A stretch of DNA of 64,000 nucleotides, taken from contig NZ_BDCK01000030.1 of the NCBI RefSeq assembly GCF_001613465.1, positions 146,103-210,102 on the forward strand. Direction: 5' to 3'. This DNA comes from Nocardia niwae NBRC 108934 = DSM 45340 (GTDB lineage Bacteria; Actinomycetota; Actinomycetes; Mycobacteriales; Mycobacteriaceae). The notes beneath the pieces were generated by a model. That model was not told the DNA's origin. It was given only the letters and a program-made list of their open reading frames with translations, and ran no database searches. Below, one piece after another: positions 15,410 to 25,400 of this stretch (within the stretch, counting starts at the first letter, position 1; each line of letters starts with the position of its first letter). Position numbers and translations under genes: made by a program.

Positions 15410-16387
15410 TCAGCGGGTGGCGGCGAGCGCGGCGAGGGTCTCAGCGGAAGTATGGGCCGGTTTCCAGCCGAGATGCCGCTTCGCGCGGCTGGTGTCCATG
15501 ACGACGGGTGTGCGGACGATGTGCACCCACTCGAGGGTCGCCGGCACGAAAGGGAGGCGGGCGAGGGCCGCCGAGGCGGCGGTGGCGGCGATCGCGGGGA
15601 CACGTACCGGTCTGCCGCCGAGTGCGGACACCACGTCGGACAGGGTGAGCGTGCCGTCGCCGGCGATGTTGTAGGCGCCGGGGGGCGCATCCGCGGTGGC
15701 GGCCAGCGCGATGGCCGCGGCCACGTCGTCGTGGTGGACGAGTTGCAGCGGGTGGCCGGGATCGGGAACCAGCGGCTTGAACAGGGGATTGGACCGGGCC
15801 AGTGTGCGCAGCGGGCCGGGAATCCTCTCCCACGGCAGGTCGTGCAGGGCCGGCGCCTTCGGGCCGGCCACGATGCACGGCCGCAGCACGAACACCTCGA
15901 GATCGGAGCCCGCGGTGATCCTGGCGAGCGCCGCCTCGCACGCGGCCTTCTGCTCGGAGTAGTAGTGCTCGGTCGAGCCATCGGGCGGGACGTCCTCGGT
16001 GATGGGGGACGGATTCTCCGGGTGGTAGCCGTAGGCGGCGACCGAGGACGTGTAGACGAGGCGGCGGACCCGCTCGGCGGCTACCGTCGCCTCGAAGACG
16101 TTGCGGGTGCCAACGAGGTTCACGCGTGCGCTCTCCTCCCGCGAGCCCATGATCACGAACGCCAAGTGGATCACCACGTCGGCATCGCCGACGAGGGCGT
16201 CCACGGCGGCGCGGTCGAGGATGTCGCCGCGCCGGTATTCGGTCTTCGTCCAGCCGTGCGCGGCGGGGTCGAACGGCCGACGGGCCATTCCGACGATCCG
16301 GTCCACGGCCGGGTCGTGTTCCAGTGCGGTGACGGCGGAGATGCCGATCTCGCCGGTAGGCCCGGTGACGGCGACGGTGATACCCAT
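15410..16387 (-). CDS. NAD-dependent epimerase/dehydratase
   Basis: A 325-residue extended short-chain dehydrogenase. The NAD-binding glycines are in TGPTGEIG, the catalytic serine and tyrosine in YTSSVAAYGY and YYSEQK (YxxxK), and the C-terminal part is the substrate domain (PLQLVHHDDVAAAIALA). The start is the ATG at 16387, where the Rossmann strand begins. The longer frame adds an unlikely N-terminus. Proteins of this type act on nucleotide sugars or small carbonyl compounds, and nothing nearby specifies the substrate. A perfect 18-bp palindrome lies 64 bp upstream, so it is probably repressor controlled. Confidence 0.8.
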   Translation of the reverse strand: MGITVAVTGPTGEIGISAVTALEHDPAVDRIVGMARRPFDPAAHGWTKTEYRRGDILDRAAVDALVGDADVVIHLAFVIMGSREESARVNLVGTRNVFEATVAAERVRRLVYTSSVAAYGYHPENPSPITEDVPPDGSTEHYYSEQKAACEAALARITAGSDLEVFVLRPCIVAGPKAPALHDLPWERIPGPLRTLARSNPLFKPLVPDPGHPLQLVHHDDVAAAIALAATADAPPGAYNIAGDGTLTLSDVVSALGGRPVRVPAIAATAASAALARLPFVPATLEWVHIVRTPVVMDTSRAKRHLGWKPAHTSAETLAALAATR

Positions 16388-16854
16388 GCGGCCGGAATTC
16401 CCCGGCGTCGGTGGGCGAAACGGTCCCGGCCGCACGGCGGACCGGCGATCCGAGTAATCCATTACTCGCGTTCGGCCGACCTGCGGACCATATTTCCTTG
16501 TACCGGCGATCCGGCCGCTAGGGAGAGGGACGAGCCGATCGCGCGTGGAGCCACCTCGCCGGAGCGCTTGACGCAGGCTCCTCCCGGGCCATCGGTTCCG
16601 GCGAGCAGACGTCGCGCCGAACCTGCCGATCGCGACGGGCCGCGCTCATGCCGAGGGCACCGGCGACGCATCGACTTCGAAGGGGTGCCGCAACCGTGGT
16701 CCACGAAGCCTTCGACGGCGGCCGACGGCCGGGCTCGAGCGCTGCCACGGAGTCGGGTAGTTGGCTACGCATGTGCCTATTACTGCGCGGATCTACCGTC
16801 GACATGTTCTACCAGCGTTTCAGCTAGATCTATGGGAATAGCTAGGAGGAAACC
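16388..16854. other. Intergenic region before the giant-protein operon
   Basis: About 470 bp between divergently transcribed genes. It contains the palindrome at 16451-16468 near the epimerase. I see no supported coding sequence. The last 60 bp are A/T-richer and end with TAGGAGGA, a very strong ribosome binding site five bases before the GTG at 16855. A TAGATCTA palindrome lies about 30 bp before that start. No convincing -35/-10 pair could be fixed. Confidence 0.45.
16451..16468. promoter_or_regulatory. Palindromic operator candidate upstream of the epimerase gene
   Basis: CGAGTAAT and ATTACTCG are perfect 8-bp arms around CC. The position, 64 bp upstream of the epimerase ATG, is typical for a TetR-type repressor site. 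No regulator gene is adjacent, so the binder is unknown. Confidence 0.5.
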
Positions 16855-19596
16855 GTGGACCCGAAGGAGTTGTTGGCCCGGGTAGCGGGCCTCCTGTGGG
16901 GGTTGGCGGATCGGTCGGCGGCGTCGGTGGCGAACGCGGTGAACGCACTGCCCGAACTGCCGGGGGAGACCGAACCGGCGTTGAAGGGCAGACTGCTCGA
17001 GCCGCTGGCGGACCTGCCGCGGCAGGAAAGCTTGTTGAAATGGGCGCACGATCTGCTGGGCAATCCCACCGATGCGGGCGCGCCGATCCTGGCACACGGG
17101 TGGCGGCGGGCTCCGGGCGCGCTCCGTGGAATCGCATTCGTGCTGGCCAAGAACGGGTCGCGGGCGGTGCTGGCCGTGTCCCCCGGGCCGGTGGTCGATC
17201 TGGTCGTCACTCCGAATGCGGCACTGGACCATACGGTGCTCGCCCCGGAATTCGATCTGCGGGTGAAGCTTCGGACAACCGGTGCATGGACCGCGTCGTT
17301 CGCACCCGGCGCCACCGCGGTGACACCGGGTGGCGAGGCCCATATCAAGATCGGAAAGACAGATCTCACGGTGGGGGCGGGCGGTCCCGGTGTGTCGACC
17401 GGACGCATCGAGGCGGTGATGGACGTGTCGACCGCAGTCGCGGCGCATGTCGACATCAAGATCCTGGGTTTTGTGGCCAGGGTGCTGCCCGCCGCTCTTG
17501 CTGGCTTCCTCGGCGGGGACGCCCGATCAGCCACGACGCCGACCGATTTGGCGCTCACGCTGAGCCGCGACACAGGTTTGCGTTTCGTCGACGGCGGCGT
17601 CCGCGTCGAGAAGAAGGTGAACCTGGCACTGCCCGGCGTCTCGCTGCGCGGCTTCGCCGTCGAATTGGGTATGCAGGGCGACCGGCTGGAGCTGAGACCG
17701 ACGGTCTCGCTGGTGGCCAAGCCGCCCGGCCTGCCGCTCAGCGCGACCCTGGATGGACTCGGCGTCGGCGTCCCGATGCTGCTGCCGGACCGGTTCGCCG
17801 CGGATACCGATGTGCTGCCCGCCTCGCCCAGCGGTATGGGGATCGCGCTCCTGCTGGGCCCGGTGTCCGGCGGCGGCTTCTTCCAGCAGCGACCCGGTGA
17901 CGCCTACGCGGGCGGCATCGATGTGGACCTCGGTCTGGTCCAAGTGCAGGCCTTCGGGCTGTTGCAGCTGCCCGCGGGCGGCAAGCCGCTGTCCCTGCTC
18001 GTCTTGCTGGGTGCCGAATTTCCCTATCCTGGAATACAACTGGGATTCGGATTCGCGATCGACGCGGTGGGTGGCCTGGTCGGCATCCACCGCCGCGCGG
18101 ACACCGGCAAGTTGCGCGAACTCGTCAGCGGCGGCAACGTGGACCGGATCTTGTTCCCCGGCAACGCGATGGCGCGGTCCGGTGAGATCGTCGGCGCGCT
18201 GGAGAGCGTCTTCCCGGTCGCCCGTGGTCGTTTCCTGGTCGGGCCGATGCTGCGGATCACCTGGGGCGGGCGCCTGGTCAGCGTGGCCGTTGCGGTGATC
18301 ATGGAGTTGCCCGGGCCCGGGCAGGTGCTCATCCTCGGCCGGGCGTTGATCGCGCTGCCCGATCCGGCGGCGCCCTTGATCCGCCTGCAGGGCAGTGTGT
18401 TCGGGCGCATCGTTCCCGGAGTGCCCTTGGTCGAGTTCACGGTGTCACTGGCCGGATCGTGGATCGTCGGTATGCCGGTGGCCGGTGAGGTCTACGCACT
18501 GTTCCGGGGCGACGACCAGTCGGTGATCGTGTTGTCGGCGGGCGGTTTCCACCCGAAGTACACCCGGCCGCCCGGCGTCCCGCAGCTGCAACGCCTGTCG
18601 ATGGATCTCGGTGGCGGCGTCATCGGCCTGCGCGCCGAATCCTATCTCGCGCTGACTTCCAACTCGGTGCAGTTCGGCGCCGATCTGCATTTGGACGCGA
18701 CTATCGCCGAATGCGGGCTGGAGGGCTCGCTCGGGGTGGACGCTCTGTTCGTCTGGGAGCCGACGCTGGCCTTCAGCGCCTCCGTCCACGCCAGCGTCGC
18801 CGTGCTCGCGTTCGGTGAGCGTCTCGCGGGCATCGGCCTGGACTTCACGCTGGAAGGCCCTGCTCCGTGGCACGCCTTCGGCAGGGGCAGCATCGAGGTG
18901 CTGTTCTGGGATGTTTCTCTCGATTTCGATGTTCGCTGGGGCGATCCGGCCCTGCCGGTGCGATCGACCGAGGACATCCCGGCCCTGTTGGCCGAGGCGG
19001 TAGCCCGGCACGATGCCTGGACGGTGGCCCGACCCGCGAGCGAGCGGGCGGGCATCCGCTTCACCGGCGCGGCCGCGCGGGAGCTGGCACAAGGCGTTGT
19101 GGTGCACGCCGATTCGACGCTGCGCTTCGCCCAAACGGTGGTGCCGATCGGGACAACGTTCAACCGATTCCACCGACTGACGGTTCCAGAGCAAACCTGG
19201 ACGATCGAGAATGCCCATTTCGGAGGTGCGACTTCCCCCAGGGGCGATCCGGTGCCCAAACGATTCGTGCCCGGCGAGTACTTCGCGATGACGAACGACG
19301 AACAGCTGGCCAGGCCCGCGTTCGAGGAGCTGACCGGTGGTTTCGAATTCTCCGACACCGAGCCCGAATTGGGTGGCGCACATCTGATGAACGACAGCTA
19401 CGAGATCGGTTACAAAGTCCAGGACGGGTGGTTCCCGAACCCCCCTGGGAACATTCGCGTCTTTCTCCTACTGCGCGCGGCCTATCGAGCAGAACTGTTC
19501 GCCCGGCCGGTGCGCGCCGCCGAACGAGTGGACCGCTGGCGCTTGGCGCAGCGCTCCATGGACAAGATCACCCCGAAGGTGGTGATGAAGCGATGA
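16855..19596 (+). CDS. DUF6603-type large protein, first gene of the giant-protein operon
   Basis: A 913-residue protein of unknown function. The first 150 residues are a mixed helical domain (leucine-rich start, DPKELLARVAGLL). About residues 240-760 are a long run of glycine- and valine-rich beta segments (for example GIDVDLGLVQVQAFGLLQLP and GIQLGFGFAIDAVGGLVGIH), the pattern I associate with DUF6603. The last 170 residues resemble an independent domain with many aromatic residues. There is no signal peptide. The GTG start has a very strong TAGGAGGA before it. The stop overlaps the next start by ATGA. Position and coupling indicate that its product works stoichiometrically with the next three proteins. 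Confidence 0.7.
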   Translation: MDPKELLARVAGLLWGLADRSAASVANAVNALPELPGETEPALKGRLLEPLADLPRQESLLKWAHDLLGNPTDAGAPILAHGWRRAPGALRGIAFVLAKNGSRAVLAVSPGPVVDLVVTPNAALDHTVLAPEFDLRVKLRTTGAWTASFAPGATAVTPGGEAHIKIGKTDLTVGAGGPGVSTGRIEAVMDVSTAVAAHVDIKILGFVARVLPAALAGFLGGDARSATTPTDLALTLSRDTGLRFVDGGVRVEKKVNLALPGVSLRGFAVELGMQGDRLELRPTVSLVAKPPGLPLSATLDGLGVGVPMLLPDRFAADTDVLPASPSGMGIALLLGPVSGGGFFQQRPGDAYAGGIDVDLGLVQVQAFGLLQLPAGGKPLSLLVLLGAEFPYPGIQLGFGFAIDAVGGLVGIHRRADTGKLRELVSGGNVDRILFPGNAMARSGEIVGALESVFPVARGRFLVGPMLRITWGGRLVSVAVAVIMELPGPGQVLILGRALIALPDPAAPLIRLQGSVFGRIVPGVPLVEFTVSLAGSWIVGMPVAGEVYALFRGDDQSVIVLSAGGFHPKYTRPPGVPQLQRLSMDLGGGVIGLRAESYLALTSNSVQFGADLHLDATIAECGLEGSLGVDALFVWEPTLAFSASVHASVAVLAFGERLAGIGLDFTLEGPAPWHAFGRGSIEVLFWDVSLDFDVRWGDPALPVRSTEDIPALLAEAVARHDAWTVARPASERAGIRFTGAAARELAQGVVVHADSTLRFAQTVVPIGTTFNRFHRLTVPEQTWTIENAHFGGATSPRGDPVPKRFVPGEYFAMTNDEQLARPAFEELTGGFEFSDTEPELGGAHLMNDSYEIGYKVQDGWFPNPPGNIRVFLLLRAAYRAELFARPVRAAERVDRWRLAQRSMDKITPKVVMKR

Positions 19597-22400
19597 CTCG
19601 CCGCTGGTTCCTGTCCTCGGTCACGATCGGTGCGGCCGCAGCCGCGAAATCGGTGACGAAAGCGCGGCCGACCTTCGAGCCGAAGGTCGATCTGATCCAG
19701 ACGGTGGACGGACACGGAACCCCTCACACGTTGACCGGGCCCCCCTTGCACATGCTCGGGCCCGGCGACACCCTCGGCTTCGAACCGTCGATGGTCGTGC
19801 GTCGCGAACCGCCACCGGGCCGGTCGGACGCCGTCGCGGACTATCTCGCGCTGATCGAGTTCTCCGACGCTGCCCTGCCATGGTTGTTCAGCACGCCTGC
19901 CGCTGTGCGAATGCCGTGGCTGACGCTGCTGGTCCTGCGCGCGGGGGAAGGTGAGGTGCGCCCGGGCGATCCGCTGCCGGTCATCGACGTGCCCGCCGCC
20001 GCCCGACCGAATCTCGCCGAGGCCGCGTCCTGGGTGCACGTCGAGGCACGGGTGGAAGGTGACGGACCGCCGCACGACGCCGTGAAACAGGACGTTCGCA
20101 CCGGACTGGATACCGTGGTCTCCCGCGTGATCTGCCCGCGCAAACTCTCCGAGGGCGACTGGATCGCCTGCGTCGTGCCGACCACCACGGCGGGCGTCGC
20201 GGCCGGGTTGAACAAGGACATACCGGCGAACGGCGCGCAGCCCGCGTGGACACCGGGACAAACCGGAGTGATTCCCCTGCCGGTGTACGACTGGTGGACC
20301 TTCGGGGTCGGCGACGGCGGTCAGTTCGAAACGCTGGCCCGCAAGATCAATCCGATCGTCGCGGAAAGCGCCGGCTTGGGATCCCGCCTGGTGGATGTGC
20401 GCAAGCCATGGCCGCACGAGGTTCCGCCCTCGGGCACCCCCACTGAGGTCATGGTCCGGGTTTCGGGTGCGCTCCGCCTGCCGGGACCGGCGACGCCGAA
20501 GGAGACCTGGACCCACCAGCCGAGTCAGGAAACGTTCGTCGGGCACATCACCGATCGCGTCAACGCCCCCGCGGCCCGTCGCGAACAGTTGGGGCGACCG
20601 CCGGACCAAGGCCCCGCGGCCGTGGCGCCACCGCTGTACGGCGGCAATCACGCCGGTACCGAACGCATACCGGCCACCGGCTGGCAGCAATCGCTGAACA
20701 CCCAGGTGCGGCATCGAGTGGCCGCCGCCATCGGCGCGCGCTTTGTCCAGCTGGAGCAGGAATTCCTGATGGCGCGGGCATGGGAACAGGTCGGCGCGGT
20801 GAACGCGGCGAACCGGTTGCTCGCCGCCACCGAACTGGCCGAACAGAGCGGTGAGAGCGCCCAGAGCAAACACGTCGCCACCATGGCGGCCGCGGCGCTC
20901 ACCGGCCTCTCGGACCCGATGAGTGCGAAGGTACCGGTTCCCGCCGCCCGATCGATGCGTGAGGCGCTCACCGAATCGGCGGCTCCGCGCGGCATCGAAT
21001 CGGCCGGGTTCCTCCGGCTCACCCGCCCCCGCGGTGGCCTGGCGCGGCGCTGTGCCCGCGTGGCGGGCACCGAGACGTCGACCATGGCGACCGGCTCGAT
21101 GCTGACGATCTCGGTCGGCGGCGCCGAGGTCGTGCCCGCCAAACCCGCATTGTGGCTGGCCGCCACCGCCGCGGCGGACAGTGGACCGATGGCCGCGGCC
21201 GAGGTCGTCACCGACCCCGCGTCGCTGTTCGCGGCGCAGACGATGGTCGCACTGCTCGGCGTGCAACAGGAATCCTTCGCCGTGCGCGGCGCTTTCACAG
21301 GCGGCGCCCCAGTGGCGGAACTGGCCGCTGTCGGCGCGACCATGTCGGCGTCGATGACGGGCACGGCCGCGCCGGTGCCGCGCCCGATGCTGCTGCGCAA
21401 ACTGCGCCGTTCGATCAGCGCGGAAGCGCTCACCGCGCCGAAAGCCGTCGAATTCCGCGTCGCGATGGGCATCGACGTGTTCGCCGGCAGCGTGCGCACC
21501 GCTATGGTTCCGATGAAGCAGCAGTTGCCGCGTGTCGCGGGGCTGATCGGCACCACCGCACTGCCCGGCCGCACAGGCGCCGACACCCGCCCACTGCGCC
21601 CGATCATGGCTCATCCCGAGTTCGGGTTTCCGATCGCCGCGGAAATTTTGGAACGGTGGCCGGAGTGGGCGGTTCCGGGCATCACCGCCTTCCCGGACAA
21701 CAGCGCCACCCTGCTGCAGGTCAACTCGCCGTTCGTGGAATCGCTGCTCGTCGGGTTGAATCAGGAGTTCAATCGCGAGTTGCGCTGGCGCGAATACCCG
21801 ACCGACGAAGCGGGCACGCCGTTCTCGCGGTTCTGGCCGCCAGGTGGTGCGCAGCCTCAGTACGGCGAGATCGCACTCTGGGAACCCGAGGTGGCGCTGG
21901 GCGAACACGCGCCCGCGCTGAGCGACCTGCTGGTGCTGCTGGTCCGCGGCGAGGTGCTGCGACGTTATCCGGGCACCGTGGTGCTCGCGGCCAAGTCGGT
22001 CGATCGGCGGGTGGAAAGTCCGCAGGTGCAATGGCGCCATCCGCGTTTCGTGCTTCCCTTCGACGAGCGCACCAGCCTGTTCTGCTTCGACCTGAAGCCG
22101 CAGCAGGTGCGGACCGAGGAGTGGATGTTCGTGGTCCGCGAGCCGATGCGCGGCACCCAATTCGGATTCGACCCGACGACGCGACCGGAGTTCGAAACCT
22201 GGTCCGACCTCGGATGGGATCGAGTGCCGCTGGACGCGAGGGGATTCGTCGCGGTCCGTACGGGTGGTGTGGTCGGATCGCCGAGCAGGCCGGACCCGCC
22301 CACCTGGCCGGGCGCCGACTCGGGCGATTTCGCCCGGATCGCCTTCCAACGCGCGTTCCAGCTGGCGTTCTCGCCCGAGATGATGCTTCCGCCGCAGTAG
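19593..22400 (+). CDS. Large uncharacterised protein with Tat-like N-terminus, second gene of operon
   Basis: A 935-residue protein. It begins TRRWFLSSVTIGAAAAA, which resembles a twin-arginine signal (S/TRRxFL followed by a short hydrophobic stretch). About residues 270-500 are alanine-rich and helical. The C-terminal third contains GLNQEFNRELRWREYPTDEA, FSRFWPPGG and EEWMFVVREPM...FGFD. I recognise this order from large hypothetical proteins in other bacteria, though no function is known. It overlaps the first gene by four bases and is followed 12 bp later by the LysM gene. The family has no enzymatic motif that I can see. A structural or scaffolding role is inference. Confidence 0.7.
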   Translation: MTRRWFLSSVTIGAAAAAKSVTKARPTFEPKVDLIQTVDGHGTPHTLTGPPLHMLGPGDTLGFEPSMVVRREPPPGRSDAVADYLALIEFSDAALPWLFSTPAAVRMPWLTLLVLRAGEGEVRPGDPLPVIDVPAAARPNLAEAASWVHVEARVEGDGPPHDAVKQDVRTGLDTVVSRVICPRKLSEGDWIACVVPTTTAGVAAGLNKDIPANGAQPAWTPGQTGVIPLPVYDWWTFGVGDGGQFETLARKINPIVAESAGLGSRLVDVRKPWPHEVPPSGTPTEVMVRVSGALRLPGPATPKETWTHQPSQETFVGHITDRVNAPAARREQLGRPPDQGPAAVAPPLYGGNHAGTERIPATGWQQSLNTQVRHRVAAAIGARFVQLEQEFLMARAWEQVGAVNAANRLLAATELAEQSGESAQSKHVATMAAAALTGLSDPMSAKVPVPAARSMREALTESAAPRGIESAGFLRLTRPRGGLARRCARVAGTETSTMATGSMLTISVGGAEVVPAKPALWLAATAAADSGPMAAAEVVTDPASLFAAQTMVALLGVQQESFAVRGAFTGGAPVAELAAVGATMSASMTGTAAPVPRPMLLRKLRRSISAEALTAPKAVEFRVAMGIDVFAGSVRTAMVPMKQQLPRVAGLIGTTALPGRTGADTRPLRPIMAHPEFGFPIAAEILERWPEWAVPGITAFPDNSATLLQVNSPFVESLLVGLNQEFNRELRWREYPTDEAGTPFSRFWPPGGAQPQYGEIALWEPEVALGEHAPALSDLLVLLVRGEVLRRYPGTVVLAAKSVDRRVESPQVQWRHPRFVLPFDERTSLFCFDLKPQQVRTEEWMFVVREPMRGTQFGFDPTTRPEFETWSDLGWDRVPLDARGFVAVRTGGVVGSPSRPDPPTWPGADSGDFARIAFQRAFQLAFSPEMMLPPQ

Positions 22401-22412
22401 CAGGAGTCAGCC

Positions 22413-25400
22413 ATGACACGGACACATACCGTCGTCGCCGGGGAAACTCTCTTCCGTCTGGCGCAGCGTTTCTATGGCAACGGTGAGCGGTTCCCGGTGC
22501 TCGCCGCGGCGAACGGCATCGTCGACCCGAATCGCATCACCGCCGGTCAGGTGCTCGTCGTACCGGAGATATCCCGTACCCATACCGTGGTGGCCGGAGA
22601 CACGCTGTTCGACCTGGCGCGGCGCTTCTACGGTGACGGCGGCCTGTTTCCGATACTCGCGGCCGCCAACGGCATCGCCGATGCCGGCCGAATCCGCGTC
22701 GGCCGGCTACTGGTGATCCCGGAGCTCATGGCGGGCGGGGGAACGACGATCCCGTCGATGGTTCGCATCCACACCGTCCGAACGGGGGACACCCTGTTCG
22801 GCCTCGCGCAGCGGTTCTACGGCAACGGAAAGCTGTTTCCGGTCATCGCCGCCGCCAACCACATCACCGATCCGACTCGTCTCCAGGTGGGGCAGAAGCT
22901 GATCATCCCGCCGTTCAACCGCACATACGTCGTGGTCAGAAACGACAACCTGTTCAACGTGGCCCGGCGGTTCTACGGCAAAGGCGAGCTGTTCCCGATC
23001 ATCGCGGCGGCCAATGGCATCCGGGATCCGGACCTCATCTTCCCCGGCCAGGTGTTGATCATCCCGGATTTCGGCGAAGGTCCCCCGGTCCACGACGACA
23101 GTCCGTTCATGTTGCGCCGCACCATCGACATGATCCGGCTCCAGCACGACAACAAGCTGGCATCGGCCGACGACAAGGAATTCGAACTGGGCCGGGTTCG
23201 CCGCTGGGCCGCGAGCCACCCGGTGGACATCCCGCACGGCAATACGCCCCAATCGATCCTGGATTCGGTGGAGCGGGCGCAAGCCGCGCGCCGCGCCGAA
23301 CTCGATCAGCTGCGCGACCGTCTGACCGAAGCCACCGATCACCTCGCGGCAGTCCTGGATTCCGGGGAACCGCTGTTCGGCACCCACAGTGCCGAGCCCA
23401 TCGCCCTGCTTCCGGTGCGCCTGGAGACGAAATGGGCCGCCGACGGCCGGAGCATCAAAGTCCGCGTCTATCCGGACGATCTCCATATCGAGAGCTTCGA
23501 CCCGGCACTCACCCCGGACGAAGTGAAAGCGGCGCGCGACTATTGGAAGCACCCGGGCGAGATCGCCTGGAAGGAACTCCTGGCTACGGTCAACCCGGTC
23601 CGGGCGGCATGGGTGACTCGGGCGGCGCGGCCGGGTGCACCGGCCCCCACGATGCGCGCCCCGGGTAAGCGGCGCATGCCCGAGGTCGGTACGTTGCCGA
23701 CGCGCTGGCGTTTCCTCGGCCTGGTCGGTGGCCTGGTCGTGGTCGACCGAATCGGGGCCGAGATCCCGGACCCGCTGACGCTCGGCTTCCTGGCGGCCGA
23801 CGAGGCGGCTCCCGACCGCGAACATGCTTCCTGGGCAGTGGATTTCGATGAGGCGGTCCGGCAGGGCATGGGTGCCGTGCTCACCCTGCCCGAGGACGTC
23901 GACCACCTCGACGAGTTGTTCGTGGTCGGGGTCAGCCAGCGTGGGCCCGAGGCGGCGGCCGACCGGCTGCGGGCGAATCTGCACGGGCACGCCTTCTCCG
24001 ACGGCCTCGCTTTCCTGACGACCGGTACCCCGACCAACAACACCCCACAGACCCGCACGTCGTGGTCGGCGCAGCCGAGCGGACGCCCACCGGGGCCGAC
24101 GCCCCCGCGCGAACCCGATATCGCGCGGCGTTTCCACGTGGTCCAGTCCTCCGACACTCTCTTCGGCCTTGCGCAACGCTTCTACGGTGACGGTAGGTTG
24201 TTCCCGATCATCGCGAACGCCAATAAAATTCGCGACCCGAACGTCATCGAAGACGGTCAGGTGCTGTTCATCCCGGCCCGGCCCGGTGAGGCGGAGCCGA
24301 ATCCGCCGGACGCCGATCGGCTGGCCCGCGCCCTCGGACTTCCCGACGCCGGATTCCTCACCGAATGCGACGGCGCGGACGGGATCGGTGACGCGGCTGC
24401 CGGTGCGCTGTCGCTGTTCGCCTGGTGGGGCCTCGCGCGGGAATTGATCAGGGATCAGGATCTGATGGACGGTCAGGACATGACGCCGGGGCTGCGTGCC
24501 TGGCTCACCATTCGAGACCACCTGATCGACTGCGTCCGCGGGCGCGGGCCGTTGCCGACCATCCGGGTCGGCAGGCAGCCCTACGGCGTATTGCCGGTGT
24601 CGACCCTCGACGAATGGGTGCCCGACGGGCCCGAGGATGCGGCCGCCCACCTGCTGCCCTGGCTCCTGCGGTTGCGGCATCATTGGCGCGGCGCGCTGCT
24701 GTCCGGCTGGATTCCCCGGGTGACCGACGGCGTACCGGCGGACCGCGTCGCGGCCGGAATACTCTCGCGCATCCCGGTATCCAACGACTTGCTGATCCGT
24801 CGCGTTCTCTCCACCACGGGCGGCCGGGAGAAATTCGACAAACTCAGCCTGCGCTCACCAGGCCCCGCCGTGGCCGTGGGCGGAATTCTGTCGGGCCTGC
24901 GCTGGGCCACTCCGACCGAAGATGTCAGCAATCTGGCCTGGGTCTCCGACACCGCGCCCGCGAACTATGACCTGGTCGCGCAGCGGCTGGTCCCGAATCG
25001 GGCGAAATACCGAGAACTGTTCGCGCACAGTCGCGACCGGTTCCGCGACGCTGTCGGCGTCCTCACCGGCGATCTGACGCACGAGGAGTTCACCTCGCGA
25101 TGGCCGATCACCATCGCCGGCGTTTCCCCGGATCGCCCCAACACCATATTCGGTGATGTCGGCTTCAGCGACGAGAGCGGATCGGCGGTCGACTTCCTGC
25201 CGTGGCTGGTCGCAGTAGGACAGGAAATCGCCGGGGGCGCGGAACCGGAGACGCTCGATCTCGCCCTGGCGATACCGGCTACGGTCGATCGGCTGATCGG
25301 TCAGCTGATCATGGCACCGGATACCCCGCAGGACGAGCTCGACTCCATCCTGGATTTCGGCCGCCGCGGACTGCCCGCCGCGGGCCGGGTCCTCGCCGGG

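Noticed and set aside
19482..22349. 955-residue minus-strand open frame opposite the second giant gene
   Set aside because: It is arginine/histidine-rich shadow sequence without start signal or family similarity, produced by the strong codon bias of the plus-strand gene. The same applies to the 1136-residue frame at 25659-29069.
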